A DNA stretch of 64,000 nucleotides from NCBI GenBank assembly GCA_963851085.1, contig CAWKNX010000018.1, positions 186,001 to 250,000 on the forward strand. The letters are read 5' to 3'. This document shows, in pieces, positions 15,885 through 26,391 of this stretch (position 1 is the stretch's first letter; every line of letters starts with the position of its first letter). Origin of the DNA: DATFVJ01 sp963851085. Lineage in GTDB: Bacteria; Actinomycetota; Actinomycetes; Streptosporangiales; Streptosporangiaceae. The notes under the pieces are model-generated. The model had not been told where the DNA came from. It did not search any database and saw nothing but the letters and a program-made list of their open reading frames with translations. Position numbers and translations under genes: made by a program.

Positions 15885-16465
15885 GCAGCGGGAACGGCCT
15901 TCTGCCAGCGGAACGCGGTCAGGAGGCTGCTCCTTTCGCGTCCGGCTGTGTCTGGCTCAGACCGGCCGTCTACGGCTGTTCCTGCGACGGGATCGCGTAC
16001 CCGCGCTGCCAGCGCAGGAACTGGCACACCCCAGCCCACCGTCTGCAGCCTCGGCACTAATACCTTGAAAGGAAGATCCGGTCGACCGACCGGCAGGTGA
16101 GCGTCACATGATCCCGCAATAAAGTCGCATAGTCGGCCACCGCAGGCCTCCCAGGTGTCAGCAGCCTGGAGGCTAGGCCGGCAGACAAGCGGAGGAGGCC
16201 TCCCAAACCGGAGACCTCCTCGCGACATTTCACCTACAGTCACCTGCCCTGGCGGCAGCCCGCGGCAAAGCCGCGGTCCTCGGCGGTATGAGGTCGCTCG
16301 CTACGAGCTAGGCCACACGCGGCGACTTCTTATGGGCACGGACGGGCCCGGCTCGATGCTTTCTGCGCGAGCAGGAGCGCCCGGTTCAGTAGAACCTGGT
16401 GCAAGGTCAGGTTCCGCTGGATCCACGTTCGGTAGTCCTCAGTTCGCAGGGAGGGCCGTGTTCAT
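15885..16465. other. no gene recognised
   Basis: No credible gene on either strand. It contains the hairpin at 16260-16276 and scattered short direct repeats such as AGGCCTCCCA (16144 and 16195 areas). Confidence 0.45.
16260..16276. terminator. perfect 7-bp stem hairpin
   Basis: CCGCGGC-AAA-GCCGCGG. It lies 190 bp beyond the end of the carboxylesterase gene and lacks a U-tract; it could end its transcript. Confidence 0.35.
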
Positions 16466-18177
16466 TTAGGAGCGCGCCTTCGGGGTGACCGCATTCCAGA
16501 ACGCGCAGTGGTGGTGCTGGCTGATGGTTGCAGCTGTGTTAAGCACACTATCGCCGGCGGGTACCAGCGTCATCACGTTCTGGCTGTGATGAGTAAAGCG
16601 TGTCCAGAGGGGAGTGCCCAGCGCAGTGGGGTTACCAGTGCCCGCATACCCGACCGCCTGCGCAGTGAACTGCGCTGCGAGAGCGGCTCGGTCCGGGGAG
16701 AACGGAATCGAGGCCCGGGGGAACAACAATGGGTCGGCTGCTATGTGGTAGGCACCGTAAGGCTTGGTGGGGTCGATAAACTGCGGGTAGAAGTCCGGCG
16801 GCATGTCTGCATCGTTGTTTTGCCACGCATACACCGGGATGTACCTGGATAGGTTACTGTCGGCAGTAATAGCGGGGCATACCGAGTCAGAGTCCGCAAC
16901 GACCGTACGGTAGGCAATGAACGGGGACAGGAACCGGTCCAGGGGGTAGATCTTGAACACCGTGGGAGCCAGTTTGCCGTACTGCTTCTGAACCAGCCTG
17001 TAGAAGTCCGAGGCAGTATTCGCCACTGGTGCGTTCAGCGAGCTCCGCCGTCGATTTCATCACGATCCACGCCGTTCATCAGGCTGACCTTATTGATGTG
17101 GCCAGTGCTGAATGCCTTGGCAGGAGACATTGTCAAAGTTGTGCCGTTGATCGTTGGTGCGATCGTGGCACTGGTGCCACCTGCGGTGGGATCATCGACC
17201 TTGCCTGCGGCTGCCACCAGCACGTCGGCAGGCAAGGCACGCAGGCAGGCCACATCGCGTGGCGCAGCGCAGCCCACCTTGGCCGCAAACACGGCACCGG
17301 CCTTCTCAGCCTGATGCTGAGTCGGAATCTGCGACTTACAGTCAGCCGGTTCCCAAACCTGATTGGGGCCGATGGCTGCATTGTAGAAACCACTTTCGGG
17401 AATGCCCCGCTCAAACAGGCCCTTCGCCGTCGGCGACGCAACCTGCGCGCACACACTCGCCCCGCCCGCAGACTGGCCGAGGATCGTCACATTGCCCGGG
17501 TCACCGCCGAACGCGGCAATGTTCTGCTGAACCCACCGCAGCGACGCTTGCTGATCCTGCAGCCCGTAGTCACCGGAGTGCGGGCCGAGTGCTTTGTTCG
17601 CCATGAACCCGAGGACACCGAGCCGGTAGTTCATCGCCACATACACAACCTTCCCGGCCGAAACCAGGTGAGAGCCGTCCGGCGGGCCGATCGGGAGCAG
17701 GAACCCGCCACCGTGGATCTCCACCATCACCGGCAACGATGATGAGCGTGCACCGGCGGGCACCTGGACGTTCAGGTTGAGGCAGTCCTCCGAACCTGTT
17801 ACCGGCCCGCCCGTCGCACTCGGGCCAGGACAGATGTTGCCGGGCGCGGTGGCCTGGAAGGTGCTAGTCCAGGGCTTCACGGGCGTCGGCGGCTCCCAGC
17901 GCTGATTGCCCACAGGCGGGGCAGCGTACGGGATCCCCAGATACGACGTCACCCCACCTGCGGTACTGCCGCATACTGGGCCGCTCTTGGTCTCAACCTG
18001 CGTCCCGCTCGTGCAGGCTGGAGGCGCCGCAGACGCTGCAGACGAAGCGGACGGCGTCCGTGAAGTTGCGGAACTGGATCCGGCCAGTGGAATCACGAAC
18101 GCAGCCACTACGGTGGCGCTGCCGATCGAAAGCGCCATCCTCGTGATAATTTTCTTCCGTCTTGCGCCAATATCCAT
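16466..18177 (-). pseudogene. type-B carboxylesterase, split by one frameshift
   Basis: The first part (18177 to about 17035) starts with a signal peptide (helix IGSATVVAAFVIPLAG after basic residues) and runs through the oxyanion region EIHGGGF, NYRLGVLGF and the nucleophile motif GQSAGG, to NGVDRDEIDGG, which normally carries the acid residue region. The second part (17026 to 16466), one frame over, begins NTASDFYRLVQKQYG and includes AYHIAADPLLFP, where the catalytic His is expected. Together about 560 residues, normal for secreted carboxylesterases. The break is within 17027-17050. The start is preceded by GGATGAG. Confidence 0.8.
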
Positions 18178-18639
18178 TTCTCATCCATCCTTTCTGCCGT
18201 TCGGACCGAGTTAGCTGACGAGTTGGTGCAAACACTTACGGCGATAGGCTCTCCTTTCCAAGGCGGCGTTAATCTGGTTCACCGGAAAACGTGCCAGATT
18301 CTTGCACTATTAATGCGAGCGGCCACTAGATTGCGGAGGGACGCGACCTCCCAGATGGCGACTGCGCTGCGCCCCAACCCCGGAAAATTTCGACGCGGGC
18401 GCAATCTCAGCAACCGCCCGTCTCACGCCAGCTGACCGCTTAATCACCTCATCTAGCGCCCTGCGCTTACACGAGCTGGCCGCTTCCTCGCTAGCCCAGG
18501 GCAATTGTCAAGAACTGTAGATCAGTCCTGAACAGGCGGTACGAGCAGCTCTGCAGGCACCAGCTCCGCCACAGCCCTTGCCGCCGAGTTCAAATACCGC
18601 CGGGAGATCTCCAACTACATCCGCCGCGCGAGAACCTGA
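18178..18639. other. upstream region of carboxylesterase; no gene recognised
   Basis: The first 150 bases are comparatively AT-rich and probably hold the carboxylesterase promoter. Nothing coding is evident. Confidence 0.4.
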
Positions 18640-18980
18640 GCAGCCTGTCACTGGTAGCGGCCGGTTTTGGCGCGGTGCTACAGAGCCTGAATGGCTGGGG
18701 GTCTCGTCTGGTCCGATCATGTGCGGCGCGCCGCCTGGCCCTCACCCAGCTCCGCCTGCAGCCGCGCCAGCTGCGCCTCGCTCCGCCGGCACAGCGCCCC
18801 GCCCGGGCGGTGCGAAGCCAGCGCCGCCCGCCCGCCAGCGCCGCCGTCACTGGCACACCGACTTCCTGCTCACCCGGAGCCGCCGGGCCACTTGCACCGG
18901 CCTGATCTTCTCGTTAGACACCTGCGCGGCCTGCAGCCGCACCTTCTCACGCCGGGCCGGGCCTCTTCTGACCCCGACTG
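18640..18980 (-). pseudogene. IS630-type transposase N-terminal remnant
   Basis: The minus strand reads VRLQAAQVSNEKIRPVQVAR followed by RRLRVSRKSV, the winged-helix start of IS630-type transposases, then in shifted frames RRWRAGG and EAQLARLQAELG. There is no DDE catalytic part. Several frame breaks show old decay. Confidence 0.55.
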
Positions 18981-19086
18981 GGCTGCACCCATCTGACCCC
19001 GTCCGCTCGCACTCTCGCCGCCGAGCGCGCCTCCGCGCGTGCAGCGGATCTCGTGGCGGCCTGCACGACAGCTGAATGCCCAGCGC

Positions 19087-19320
19087 TCATGATGGGCGTG
19101 CCATCATCGAGAAGCCGTAGGGGATGGTCTGGGGCCAGTGGAGCTCAATGACGCTGCGGCTGACCTCTTTGGTGGATAGCACCGCAGGGCCGATCCACCA
19201 GGCCCAGTACGCTCGGCTGCGACGTCGATCAGCGCGATCAGCGTCGCGAGCTTGTAGGTGGCTGAGTTCGCGTGCATCCAACAGTGCCAGCAGGCGCTCA
19301 GGCGAAGCACAACGCGTCAT
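19087..19320 (-). pseudogene. fragment resembling N terminus of HNH/restriction-type nuclease
   Basis: From an ATG at 19320 the frame reads SPERLLALLDARE; a neighbouring frame continues ATYKLATLIALIDVAAERTG, and the first frame resumes TKEVSRSVIELHWPQTIPYG. The order (ERLLALLD, TYK-hydrophobic, VIELYWPQT) matches the N-terminal domain of a family of actinobacterial HNH endonuclease-like proteins I recognise only by pattern. The rest is missing and the frame is broken twice. Confidence 0.35.
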
Positions 19321-19665
19321 GACCCGGCACGAGCAAACGCTGGTGGCGATGTCCTATGATCGAAACCGGCCTGGGGCACCGGCCAGGCGGTCGGCGACAG
19401 GCCGATGATCGTCGAGTTCATCACCTGCCGGACTGCCGTGCGCTCGGGCCTCTTTCGCGGCGTGCCTGACAGCCACAGTCGCCGGGAAACTTCAGCACGT
19501 ATTCAGCACAGCGAGCCGCTGAGAGCCGTATCCAGTCAGTGCCAGCCGGACACAGTAGAGTGCACCACCACCGCGCGCGGCTAACAGCCCAGACGGCAAA
19601 GCCGCAGGTCAGAACTCAAATGCGCACGTCATGGGCTGGCTGGGCTACCATGCGCGCTGTGACCC
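19321..19665. other. no gene recognised
   Basis: Spacer between the nuclease-like fragment and tRNA-Thr; nothing identifiable. Confidence 0.45.
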
Positions 19666-19741
19666 GCCGGTGTAGCTCAGCAGGCAGAGCAGCCGTCTTG
19701 TAAACGGCAGGTCAGCGGTTCGATTCCGCTCACCGGCTCCA
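19666..19741 (+). tRNA. tRNA-Thr(TGT)
   Basis: A full cloverleaf: acceptor GCCGGTG/CACCGGC (7 perfect pairs), D arm with AGCTCAGCAGGCAGAGCA, anticodon stem GCCGT/ACGGC around CTTGTAA (anticodon TGT), T arm AGCGG-TTCGATT-CCGCT, discriminator T and encoded CCA. It marks the right edge of the decayed mobile zone. Confidence 0.95.
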
Positions 19742-20041
19742 CTTCTCCCGGGACACCGGAACCCTCTCACCTGCGCGGACGCGCAGCGGGAGAGAGGAAA
19801 CCGGCAGCCCAGGACGTGAGCGTCCGCATCGCAAGATCCCACAAAAGACCCACAACCTATCTTGGCGGCTGCCCGGGCGCCCGGGCGGCTTCGGCGCTCC
19901 AGATGGCATCCGGCAACGGCGCGGCATCGCCGGCGGGCACCTGGATGCCTTGGCGGCAGGCCTAGCAGCCTCCTTGCATACAGTGGCTGTACTTCTCCTG
20001 CACGACTTCTCCTGCACGCAATCGAAAGGACGTACACGCCC

Positions 20042-21430
20042 GTGGGTCACACGGCCACGCAGCAGGCCCGCTCCGGCGGCCTTACAGCGACCGAGCACCG
20101 TCTGGACAACGGTCTGCGCCTAGTGCTCTTCGAGGACCACCTGACTCCGGTCGTGGCGGTCTGCCTCTGGTATGACGTCGGCTCGCGGCAGGAGGTCAAG
20201 GGCCGCACTGGCCTGGCTCACCTCTTCGAGCACCTCATGTTTCAGGGTTCGGCGCAGGTCGAGGGAAACGGCCACTTCGAGCTTGTCCAGGGCGCAGGCG
20301 GTTCCCTCAACGGGACGACGAGCTTCGAGCGCACCAATTACTTCGAGACCATGCCCGCGCACCAGCTGGAGCTGGCGCTCTGGCTGGAGGCGGACCGCAT
20401 GGGCTCGCTGCTTGCCGCGCTCGATGAGGAGTCCATGGAGAACCAGCGGGACGTGGTCAAGAACGAGCGCCGGCAGCGCTACGACAACGTGCCCTACGGC
20501 ACCGCGTTCGAGCGGATGACCGCGCTGGTCTATCCCGAGGGCCACCCGTACCACCACACGCCTATCGGCTCCATGGCCGATCTGGACGCGGTGACGCTGG
20601 ACGACGCGCGCGCGTTCTTCCGCACGAACTACGCGCCGAACAACGCGGTCCTGGCGATCGTTGGCGACATCGACCCGGAGCAGACGCGTCGATGGGCCGG
20701 GAAGTACTTCGGCTCCATCCCGTCCTGCGACGGCAAGGTGCCGCCCCGCGACGGCACGCTCCCCGAGGTCATCGGCAGGGAACTGCGGGAGGAGATCCAG
20801 GAGGAGGTCCCGGCGCGCGCGCTGATGGCCGCGTACCGGTTGCCGCACGACGGCACGCGTGCGTGCGACGCGGCCGAGCTGGCGCTCACCGTCCTCGGCT
20901 ATGGCATGTCGTCCCGGCTCTACAACCGGCTGGTGCGGCGCGACCGCACCGCCGTCACGGCCGGCTTCGGGCTGCTGCGGCTCGCTGGCGCCCCCTCGCT
21001 GGGCTGGCTGGACGTGAAAGCCTCCGGCGGCGCCGAGATCCCGCAGATCGAGGCCGCCGTCGACGAGGAGCTGGCGCGGCTCGGCGCGGAGGCGCCGACC
21101 GCCGGGGAGATGGAGCGGGCGCAGGCCCTGCTGGAACGCGAATGGCTGGACCGGTTCGGTACGGTGGCCGGCCGGGCCGACGAACTGTGCCGGTACGCGG
21201 TGCTGTTCGGCGACCCGCAGCTCGCGTTCACCGCCGTCAACCGGATCTTCGACGTCACCGCCGAGGAGGTCAGGGCGGTTGCCGCAGCGCGGCTGCGGCC
21301 CGGCAACCGTGCGGTGCTGGTATACGAGCCGGTGACCTCCGAAGACATAGCCAACACGGCCGCCGGCGAAGCCGGCGAGGCGGCCAGCGCGGCCGACGAA
21401 GACAGCAAGCGGGACGGAGCCGGGCGGTGA
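20042..21430 (+). CDS. M16-family zinc peptidase (catalytic subunit)
   Basis: A 462-aa protein. The inverted zinc motif H60-L-F-E63-H64 is present (GLAHLFEHLMFQGS), with the third ligand Glu about 75 residues later in VVKNERRQRYD. The remaining substrate-binding R/Y region is in the C-terminal half (YGMSSRLYNRLVR). The length equals one half of a clam-shell M16 peptidase, so it should pair with the second M16 protein encoded next, whose GTG overlaps this stop by 4 nt. The GTG start at 20042 precedes the conserved first strand; AAAGGA lies upstream. Such heterodimers degrade peptides, often signal peptides. Confidence 0.9.
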   Translation: MGHTATQQARSGGLTATEHRLDNGLRLVLFEDHLTPVVAVCLWYDVGSRQEVKGRTGLAHLFEHLMFQGSAQVEGNGHFELVQGAGGSLNGTTSFERTNYFETMPAHQLELALWLEADRMGSLLAALDEESMENQRDVVKNERRQRYDNVPYGTAFERMTALVYPEGHPYHHTPIGSMADLDAVTLDDARAFFRTNYAPNNAVLAIVGDIDPEQTRRWAGKYFGSIPSCDGKVPPRDGTLPEVIGRELREEIQEEVPARALMAAYRLPHDGTRACDAAELALTVLGYGMSSRLYNRLVRRDRTAVTAGFGLLRLAGAPSLGWLDVKASGGAEIPQIEAAVDEELARLGAEAPTAGEMERAQALLEREWLDRFGTVAGRADELCRYAVLFGDPQLAFTAVNRIFDVTAEEVRAVAAARLRPGNRAVLVYEPVTSEDIANTAAGEAGEAASAADEDSKRDGAGR

Positions 21431-22824
21431 CCGAGGCAGCCGTGACCATGGACTTCCACCCGCAGCCGACCTCCGGGCAGGCAAAGCCCTGGGCGTTCCC
21501 CGCGGCCGAGCGCGGCGCCCTCGGCAACGGGCTGACCGTGCTGCGCTGCCACCGGCCCGGGCAGCAGGTGGTGGCCGTGGAGATCTGCCTGGGCATGCCG
21601 CTCGACGCCGAACCCGCCGGGCTCGACGGTATCGCCACGATCATGGTAAGAGCGCTGTCTCAGGGCACGGGCACGCACACCGCCGAGGAGTTCACTGCCG
21701 AGCTGGAGCGCTGCGGCGCGACACTCGACGTACGCGCGGACTACCAGGGCGCGCGCGTCTCGCTGAGGGTTCCCGTCTCCCGCTTGCCCAAGGCGCTTGG
21801 GCTGCTTGCCGAGGCGCTGCACGCGCCCACGTTCGCGGACAGCGAGATCGAGCGGCTGGTGCGCAACCGCCTCGACAAGATTCCGCTCGAGATGGCCAAC
21901 CCCGGCCGACGTGCGGCCAAGCAGCTGGCGCAGGAGCTGTTCCCGGCGTCCGCGCGGATGTCCCGGCCGCGCAAGGGCACCGAGGACACCGTCGCGCGGA
22001 TCGACGTGGCGGGCGTGCGCGCGTTCTATCAGGCTCACGTGCGGCCTGCCACGGCGACCGCGGTCGTCGTGGGCGACCTGACGGGTATCGACCTGGATGC
22101 GGTGCTCGCCGGCACGCTCGGCGGATGGACCCGCGAAAGGACCGAGCTGCTGCCAATGCCGCCGGTGACCGCCGACGACCCCAGCCGTGTGGTGATCGTG
22201 GACCGGCCCGGTGCCGTCCAGACGCAGCTGCTCATCGGCCGGATCGGCCCGGACCGGCACGACCGGGTATGGCCGGCCCTGGTGCTCGGCACGTACTGCC
22301 TGGGCGGCACGCTCACGTCCCGGCTGGACCGGGTTCTGCGCGAGGAGAAGGGCTACACGTACGGGGTACGGGCCCTTCAGCGGGTGCTGCGGTCGCCGCA
22401 CGCCGCGGACGGCGCGACGGGTGTGTCGGTGCTCGCCATCAGCGGTTCCGTGGACACGTCGTCCACGGGTCCCGCGCTGAATGACCTGTGGACGGTGCTG
22501 CGCACGCTGGCCGCGGAGGGGCTGACCGAGACAGAGCGCGACATGGCGGCGCAGAACCTCGTGGGCGTCGCGCCGCTCAAGTACGAGACGGCAGCGTCGG
22601 TCGCGGGCACGCTGGCGGATCAGGTGGAACAGGACCTGCCGGACGACTACCAGGATCAGCTGTACGCACGCCTGGCCGAGACGGATACCGCGGAGGCAAC
22701 GGCCGCCGTCATCGCGGCGTTCCCGGAGAACCGCCTGGTCACGATCCTGGTCGGCGACGCATCCCAAATTAAAGGCCCGGTGGAGGCCCTTGGAATCGGC
22801 GAGGTCAAGGTAGTCACCGGCTGA
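21427..22824 (+). CDS. M16-family peptidase-like protein (non-catalytic subunit)
   Basis: A 465-aa protein of the same fold, but the zinc motif is replaced by LDGIATIMVRALSQG, so it cannot bind zinc. It keeps the R/Y substrate-binding element (TSRLDRVLREEKGYTYGV). This is the expected partner of the upstream catalytic subunit, forming the second half of the chamber. Translation is coupled through the 4-nt overlap GTGA. Confidence 0.9.
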   Translation: MTEAAVTMDFHPQPTSGQAKPWAFPAAERGALGNGLTVLRCHRPGQQVVAVEICLGMPLDAEPAGLDGIATIMVRALSQGTGTHTAEEFTAELERCGATLDVRADYQGARVSLRVPVSRLPKALGLLAEALHAPTFADSEIERLVRNRLDKIPLEMANPGRRAAKQLAQELFPASARMSRPRKGTEDTVARIDVAGVRAFYQAHVRPATATAVVVGDLTGIDLDAVLAGTLGGWTRERTELLPMPPVTADDPSRVVIVDRPGAVQTQLLIGRIGPDRHDRVWPALVLGTYCLGGTLTSRLDRVLREEKGYTYGVRALQRVLRSPHAADGATGVSVLAISGSVDTSSTGPALNDLWTVLRTLAAEGLTETERDMAAQNLVGVAPLKYETAASVAGTLADQVEQDLPDDYQDQLYARLAETDTAEATAAVIAAFPENRLVTILVGDASQIKGPVEALGIGEVKVVTG

Positions 22825-22864
22825 CCCAGACTCTCTTGGCTTGGCCGCCGGCAGGAGCGGCCCT

Positions 22865-23662
22865 TCATGCCAGGAAGGCCTGACCTGGTGTGGATTTCCG
22901 GGTCATGAAGAAAAGGCTCGGTCCGAAACGCAGTGGCGCCAGCGGTACTTGCAATGCGTATTCGGTGGCGAGCAGGAGGCGTTCCGGTATGGCGAGTTTG
23001 AGAGTCGGATGACGCAAGTTCGACACGGAGAGCATCCGTTGAACGCGCAAGCCGCAAGCCGCAAGCTGACGTGTGAGCGTGGCAGGATGATGGTTAACGA
23101 ACGGGATGACGTCCGGACGCCGGTTCACCTCCGACCGTATGTCTACCGGCATCATGGGAATCTCCTGCCCGCTTCGCCAGTAGCGCACACGGTTAATCGC
23201 GTGCAAGACGTTAGCGGCCTCGACGATAGCGTATCCGCCAGCCTTCAGGATCCGGGAAATCTCAGACAGCTCATGGGCTGGATGCGGCAGGTGATGCAGC
23301 ACTCGGACCATTACAACCAGATCGACGCTCGCGTCCTCGAAGTCCAGGTGCGCGGCATCCATTAGCCGCCTATCCACAGCCGGGTAGCTTTTCAGATAAC
23401 GCTTGGCGGCATGCAGTTGGCGGTGGCTGGGGTCGACGAGCGTCACACGGTCGGAATAATCGGGCAGAACCACCGTAAGCCGCCCGTATCCCCCGCCCAC
23501 ATCGATGGCGTGGCCAAACCTGCGGTCTCGCAGCAAGCGTGACAATGCCATTACCTCGGCACGATGCTCATACCGGCGCGCCCTCCAGTAATCCATATAG
23601 TTAACATCCGTATCGTCATACTGGCTAAGAACACGATCTGTTTCTTTATCAGGCGCTGTCAC
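22865..23662 (-). CDS. class I SAM-dependent methyltransferase
   Basis: A 265-aa protein. SAM motif I is AIDVGGGYGRLTV, the acidic residue after strand 2 is in VTLVDPSHRQL, motif II region is DLVVMVRVLHHLPHPAHEL and motif III is ILKAGGYAIVEAAN. The N-terminal 40 residues (SQYDDTDVNYMDYWRARRYE) resemble small-molecule methyltransferases. The GTG start was chosen over longer versions because AAGGGG lies 6 nt upstream. Substrate unknown. Confidence 0.8.
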   Translation of the reverse strand: MTAPDKETDRVLSQYDDTDVNYMDYWRARRYEHRAEVMALSRLLRDRRFGHAIDVGGGYGRLTVVLPDYSDRVTLVDPSHRQLHAAKRYLKSYPAVDRRLMDAAHLDFEDASVDLVVMVRVLHHLPHPAHELSEISRILKAGGYAIVEAANVLHAINRVRYWRSGQEIPMMPVDIRSEVNRRPDVIPFVNHHPATLTRQLAACGLRVQRMLSVSNLRHPTLKLAIPERLLLATEYALQVPLAPLRFGPSLFFMTRKSTPGQAFLA

Positions 23663-24128
23663 ATTAATCCCCTTAACCGAGCGGTTGCTCCTCATCCGGC
23701 AAGCTCGGCTGCGAACACTGGTCGGCTGCTTGGCCCGGGACGCAAGCCTTCCCCAAAGGAGCCGCAAATAAAGGCAAGTTCTGACGAGATGAACCGAATG
23801 AGCACGGCTCACCGCGCAGGACATATCAGCCATCCCGTCGCTGGCCTGATACCCGACGATCTTACAAGCCAAACGAACTGGTCACACCCGAGAAGATCTT
23901 GCGATGCTCTGTCCGATGTCGAAACTTCGCACCAATGCCGCGCCGGCGACGTGGCCCACATTCGGGGCACCTCGCCCGCTCCCGCCGTACCTCTGCCGCG
24001 GAGCAGGCGATCGTGCAGCGAACTGAAGGGCGCATCGTGCTGGGCTTCGCGGAGACCGCTCAGGAGAACGGCTGGCCGTCACGTTTGCCCAGGATGTGCT
24101 CGCGGTAACGGCCGGGGGCACGGACAAT
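23663..24128. other. intergenic region, no gene recognised
   Basis: A divergent promoter region between the methyltransferase and the acyltransferase. No intact gene is seen on either strand. Confidence 0.45.
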
Positions 24129-26213
24129 ATGGAAGAGAGCGCACTAACCGCACTTTCCCCCCTATTCACTGAAACGGTGTTTGCGCTAACCGCCAGGTGG
24201 CGAAGAACCGCGGTGAGCGGGGGGACCGAGGAATTGGTAGAGAAACGTGCGGCCGGGTCCGCTGACGAGACCAGGCAACCTGGGCACGCTGGGAAGGAAA
24301 CAGCTATCCCGGTTGATGCGGAACGCCAGGTCAGGCATATGAGCGGTCGGGTTCCCGGTCTAGATGGGGTCCGGGCGCTTGCGGTGCTCGCCGTTATCGC
24401 TTTCCACGTCGGTATGCGCATGACGCCGGGCGGCTTTCTCGGGGTTGACATCTTTTTCGTGCTGAGCGGCTATCTGATCACCGATCTGCTGGTCGCCCAG
24501 CATGCTCGGCGCGGCCGTCTGGATCTGCGCGGATTCTGGGTGCGCCGGGCGCGCCGGCTGCTGCCCGCCCTGGCCGTGCTTCTGGTCGCTGTCACCGCGG
24601 TGGTGGCCATTCTCGAACCTGATCAGTTGTCGGCGCTCCGGCCGGCGCTGGCCGCTGCGGTCAGCTACTCGAGCAACTGGTACCAGGCTTTTCACCATGT
24701 CTCGTATTTCGCCTCGTCCGGGCCACCACCGCCACTTCAGCATCTGTGGTCCCTGGCCATCGAAGAGCAGTTCTACCTGGCCTGGCCACTCCTGCTGCTG
24801 CTGGTGCTCACCCGCCTGCGGGGACGGCGGGCCCGGGTGCTGACGGCCTGGCTGGGAGCGCTAGCGTCGGCGGCGGCCATGGCGCTCATGTACCTGCCCG
24901 GCGGCGATCCGTCCCGGGTGTACTACGGGACCGACACGCACGCGACCGGGCTCCTGGTGGGCGCGGCGCTCGCCCTGACGTGGCCGATGGCCACGCTCAC
25001 CAACGCGCCACGGAAGCTCGCGCGCCGACTGGACTACCTCGGCGTGGCCGGGCTCGCGGTGCTGGCATGGGCCGTGGGCCACTTCTCCGGCGCCGACCCG
25101 GCGGTCTACCCGCTGGGGCTGGCCGTCGCAGCGCTGGCAGCGGCCGGCCTGACCGCCGCCGCCGCCGCCCCCGGCACCGTGAGCGCGCTGCTGAGCCTGC
25201 CACCGCTGCGCTGGCTCGGCGTCCGGTCCTACGGGATCTACCTGTGGCACTGGCCGGTCATCGCGATCGCAGCCGCGATCACCGGGCCGGGATCCGCGGC
25301 TCCCTGGCTTTGGGCCGTCGAGGCAGCCATCGCGATCACGCTGGCGGCTGCCTCCTGGAAATGGCTGGAAGAGCCCGTGCTGCGGAACGGCTTCCGGGCC
25401 ACCTGCCGAACTGTCTGCCGAGTGTGCCGCGACCCGGCCATGGCGGCCGGGCGCTTGCCTGTGCGGGCCTTGCCGATGCTGGGGGCGGCAGGGGCACTGG
25501 CCCTCACCTGCACTGCCGGGTACGGCGTCGTCCACTCACCCTCCGGGCCATCCGGCATGGAAAAGCAGATCATCGAGGGTGAGCGGGTCAGCGCGGCTAC
25601 CCGGGCGCATGTGCCGCTGCCGGTTTCTGGGCCTGCGGCCACGCCGTCACCTTCACCCACCCAGTGCAACGTGCTGGGCCGGCAGATCACGGCGATCGGC
25701 GATTCGGTCATGTCGGCGGGTGCCATGGCACTCGATTCCGTGCTGCCGGGCATCTACATCGACGCCAGGCCCAGCCGGCAGATGCCGGCCGGCTTGGATG
25801 TGGCGCGCAGCCTCGCGGACAGCGGCCGGCTGCGCCCGGTCGTGGTGGTAGGCCTTGGCACCAACTACATCGTCACCACCGGCCAGCTCCACCAACTGAT
25901 GCAGCTGCTCGGACCGCGCAAATTGGTGCTCATCAACACGCATGTGCCCGACCAGTGGAGCAAGGACGTCAACACCACGATCGCGGCCTTCGTCCGCCAG
26001 CACCCGGGTGTCGTGCTCGCCGATTGGTTCGACACGATCAAAAATCGGACCTACCTGCTCTGGCCGGACAAGATCCATCCCCAATTGCCCGGAACCAAGG
26101 TCTACGCGCGCATGGTGTACCGGGCGGTCCAGGCCACCTGCGACGTCCCGAGCTCTTCGCCCACCGCGCAGCCTCTGGTAGCCGGCCGAGCCACGGCAAT
26201 ACCCACCAGATAG
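24129..26213 (+). CDS. acyltransferase-3 membrane protein with SGNH domain
   Basis: A 694-aa protein. From about residue 75 it shows the acyltransferase-3 (OafA/YrhL) pattern: GLDGVRALAVLAVIAFH with the catalytic-type His, FFVLSGYLITDLL, RRARRLLPAL and LWSLAIEEQFYLAWPLLLLL, about ten membrane helices, and YGIYLWHWPVI. After the last helix (about 455) a periplasmic SGNH-like domain begins at GRQITAIGDSVMSAGAMALD (nucleophile Ser) and ends with DKIHPQLPGTKVYA (catalytic D-x-x-H). The SGNH part is short but complete. The start is uncertain: the domain itself begins near an ATG at 24339, and the preceding 70 residues are hydrophilic. Such proteins O-acylate surface polysaccharides. Confidence 0.85.
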   Translation: MEESALTALSPLFTETVFALTARWRRTAVSGGTEELVEKRAAGSADETRQPGHAGKETAIPVDAERQVRHMSGRVPGLDGVRALAVLAVIAFHVGMRMTPGGFLGVDIFFVLSGYLITDLLVAQHARRGRLDLRGFWVRRARRLLPALAVLLVAVTAVVAILEPDQLSALRPALAAAVSYSSNWYQAFHHVSYFASSGPPPPLQHLWSLAIEEQFYLAWPLLLLLVLTRLRGRRARVLTAWLGALASAAAMALMYLPGGDPSRVYYGTDTHATGLLVGAALALTWPMATLTNAPRKLARRLDYLGVAGLAVLAWAVGHFSGADPAVYPLGLAVAALAAAGLTAAAAAPGTVSALLSLPPLRWLGVRSYGIYLWHWPVIAIAAAITGPGSAAPWLWAVEAAIAITLAAASWKWLEEPVLRNGFRATCRTVCRVCRDPAMAAGRLPVRALPMLGAAGALALTCTAGYGVVHSPSGPSGMEKQIIEGERVSAATRAHVPLPVSGPAATPSPSPTQCNVLGRQITAIGDSVMSAGAMALDSVLPGIYIDARPSRQMPAGLDVARSLADSGRLRPVVVVGLGTNYIVTTGQLHQLMQLLGPRKLVLINTHVPDQWSKDVNTTIAAFVRQHPGVVLADWFDTIKNRTYLLWPDKIHPQLPGTKVYARMVYRAVQATCDVPSSSPTAQPLVAGRATAIPTR

Positions 26214-26391
26214 CGGAAATTGTCAGGAAGATCTGCTTGTCAGGCGGTGATCCGGAAGCTGCGGCGGTTGTCCCGGCCGGAGAGGATCACCGACGGCACA
26301 AGTCCGGGGAACGGGCCCGGGAAACCGGACCTGTCGCCCGGACGCGCCCATTGGAAAAAGCCAGGCTGCCCGTGTCGTCCATACTTCTGGT

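Noticed and set aside
15792..19741. Integrated island bounded by tRNA-derived att repeats
   Set aside because: The tRNA-Tyr-like and tRNA-Thr sequences do not share an identical 3' segment, and no integrase of the tyrosine or serine type is present between them.
26300..26360. DosR-like box upstream of the first UspA gene
   Set aside because: GGGGAACGGGCCC is only a partial match and GC-rich DNA gives such strings often.
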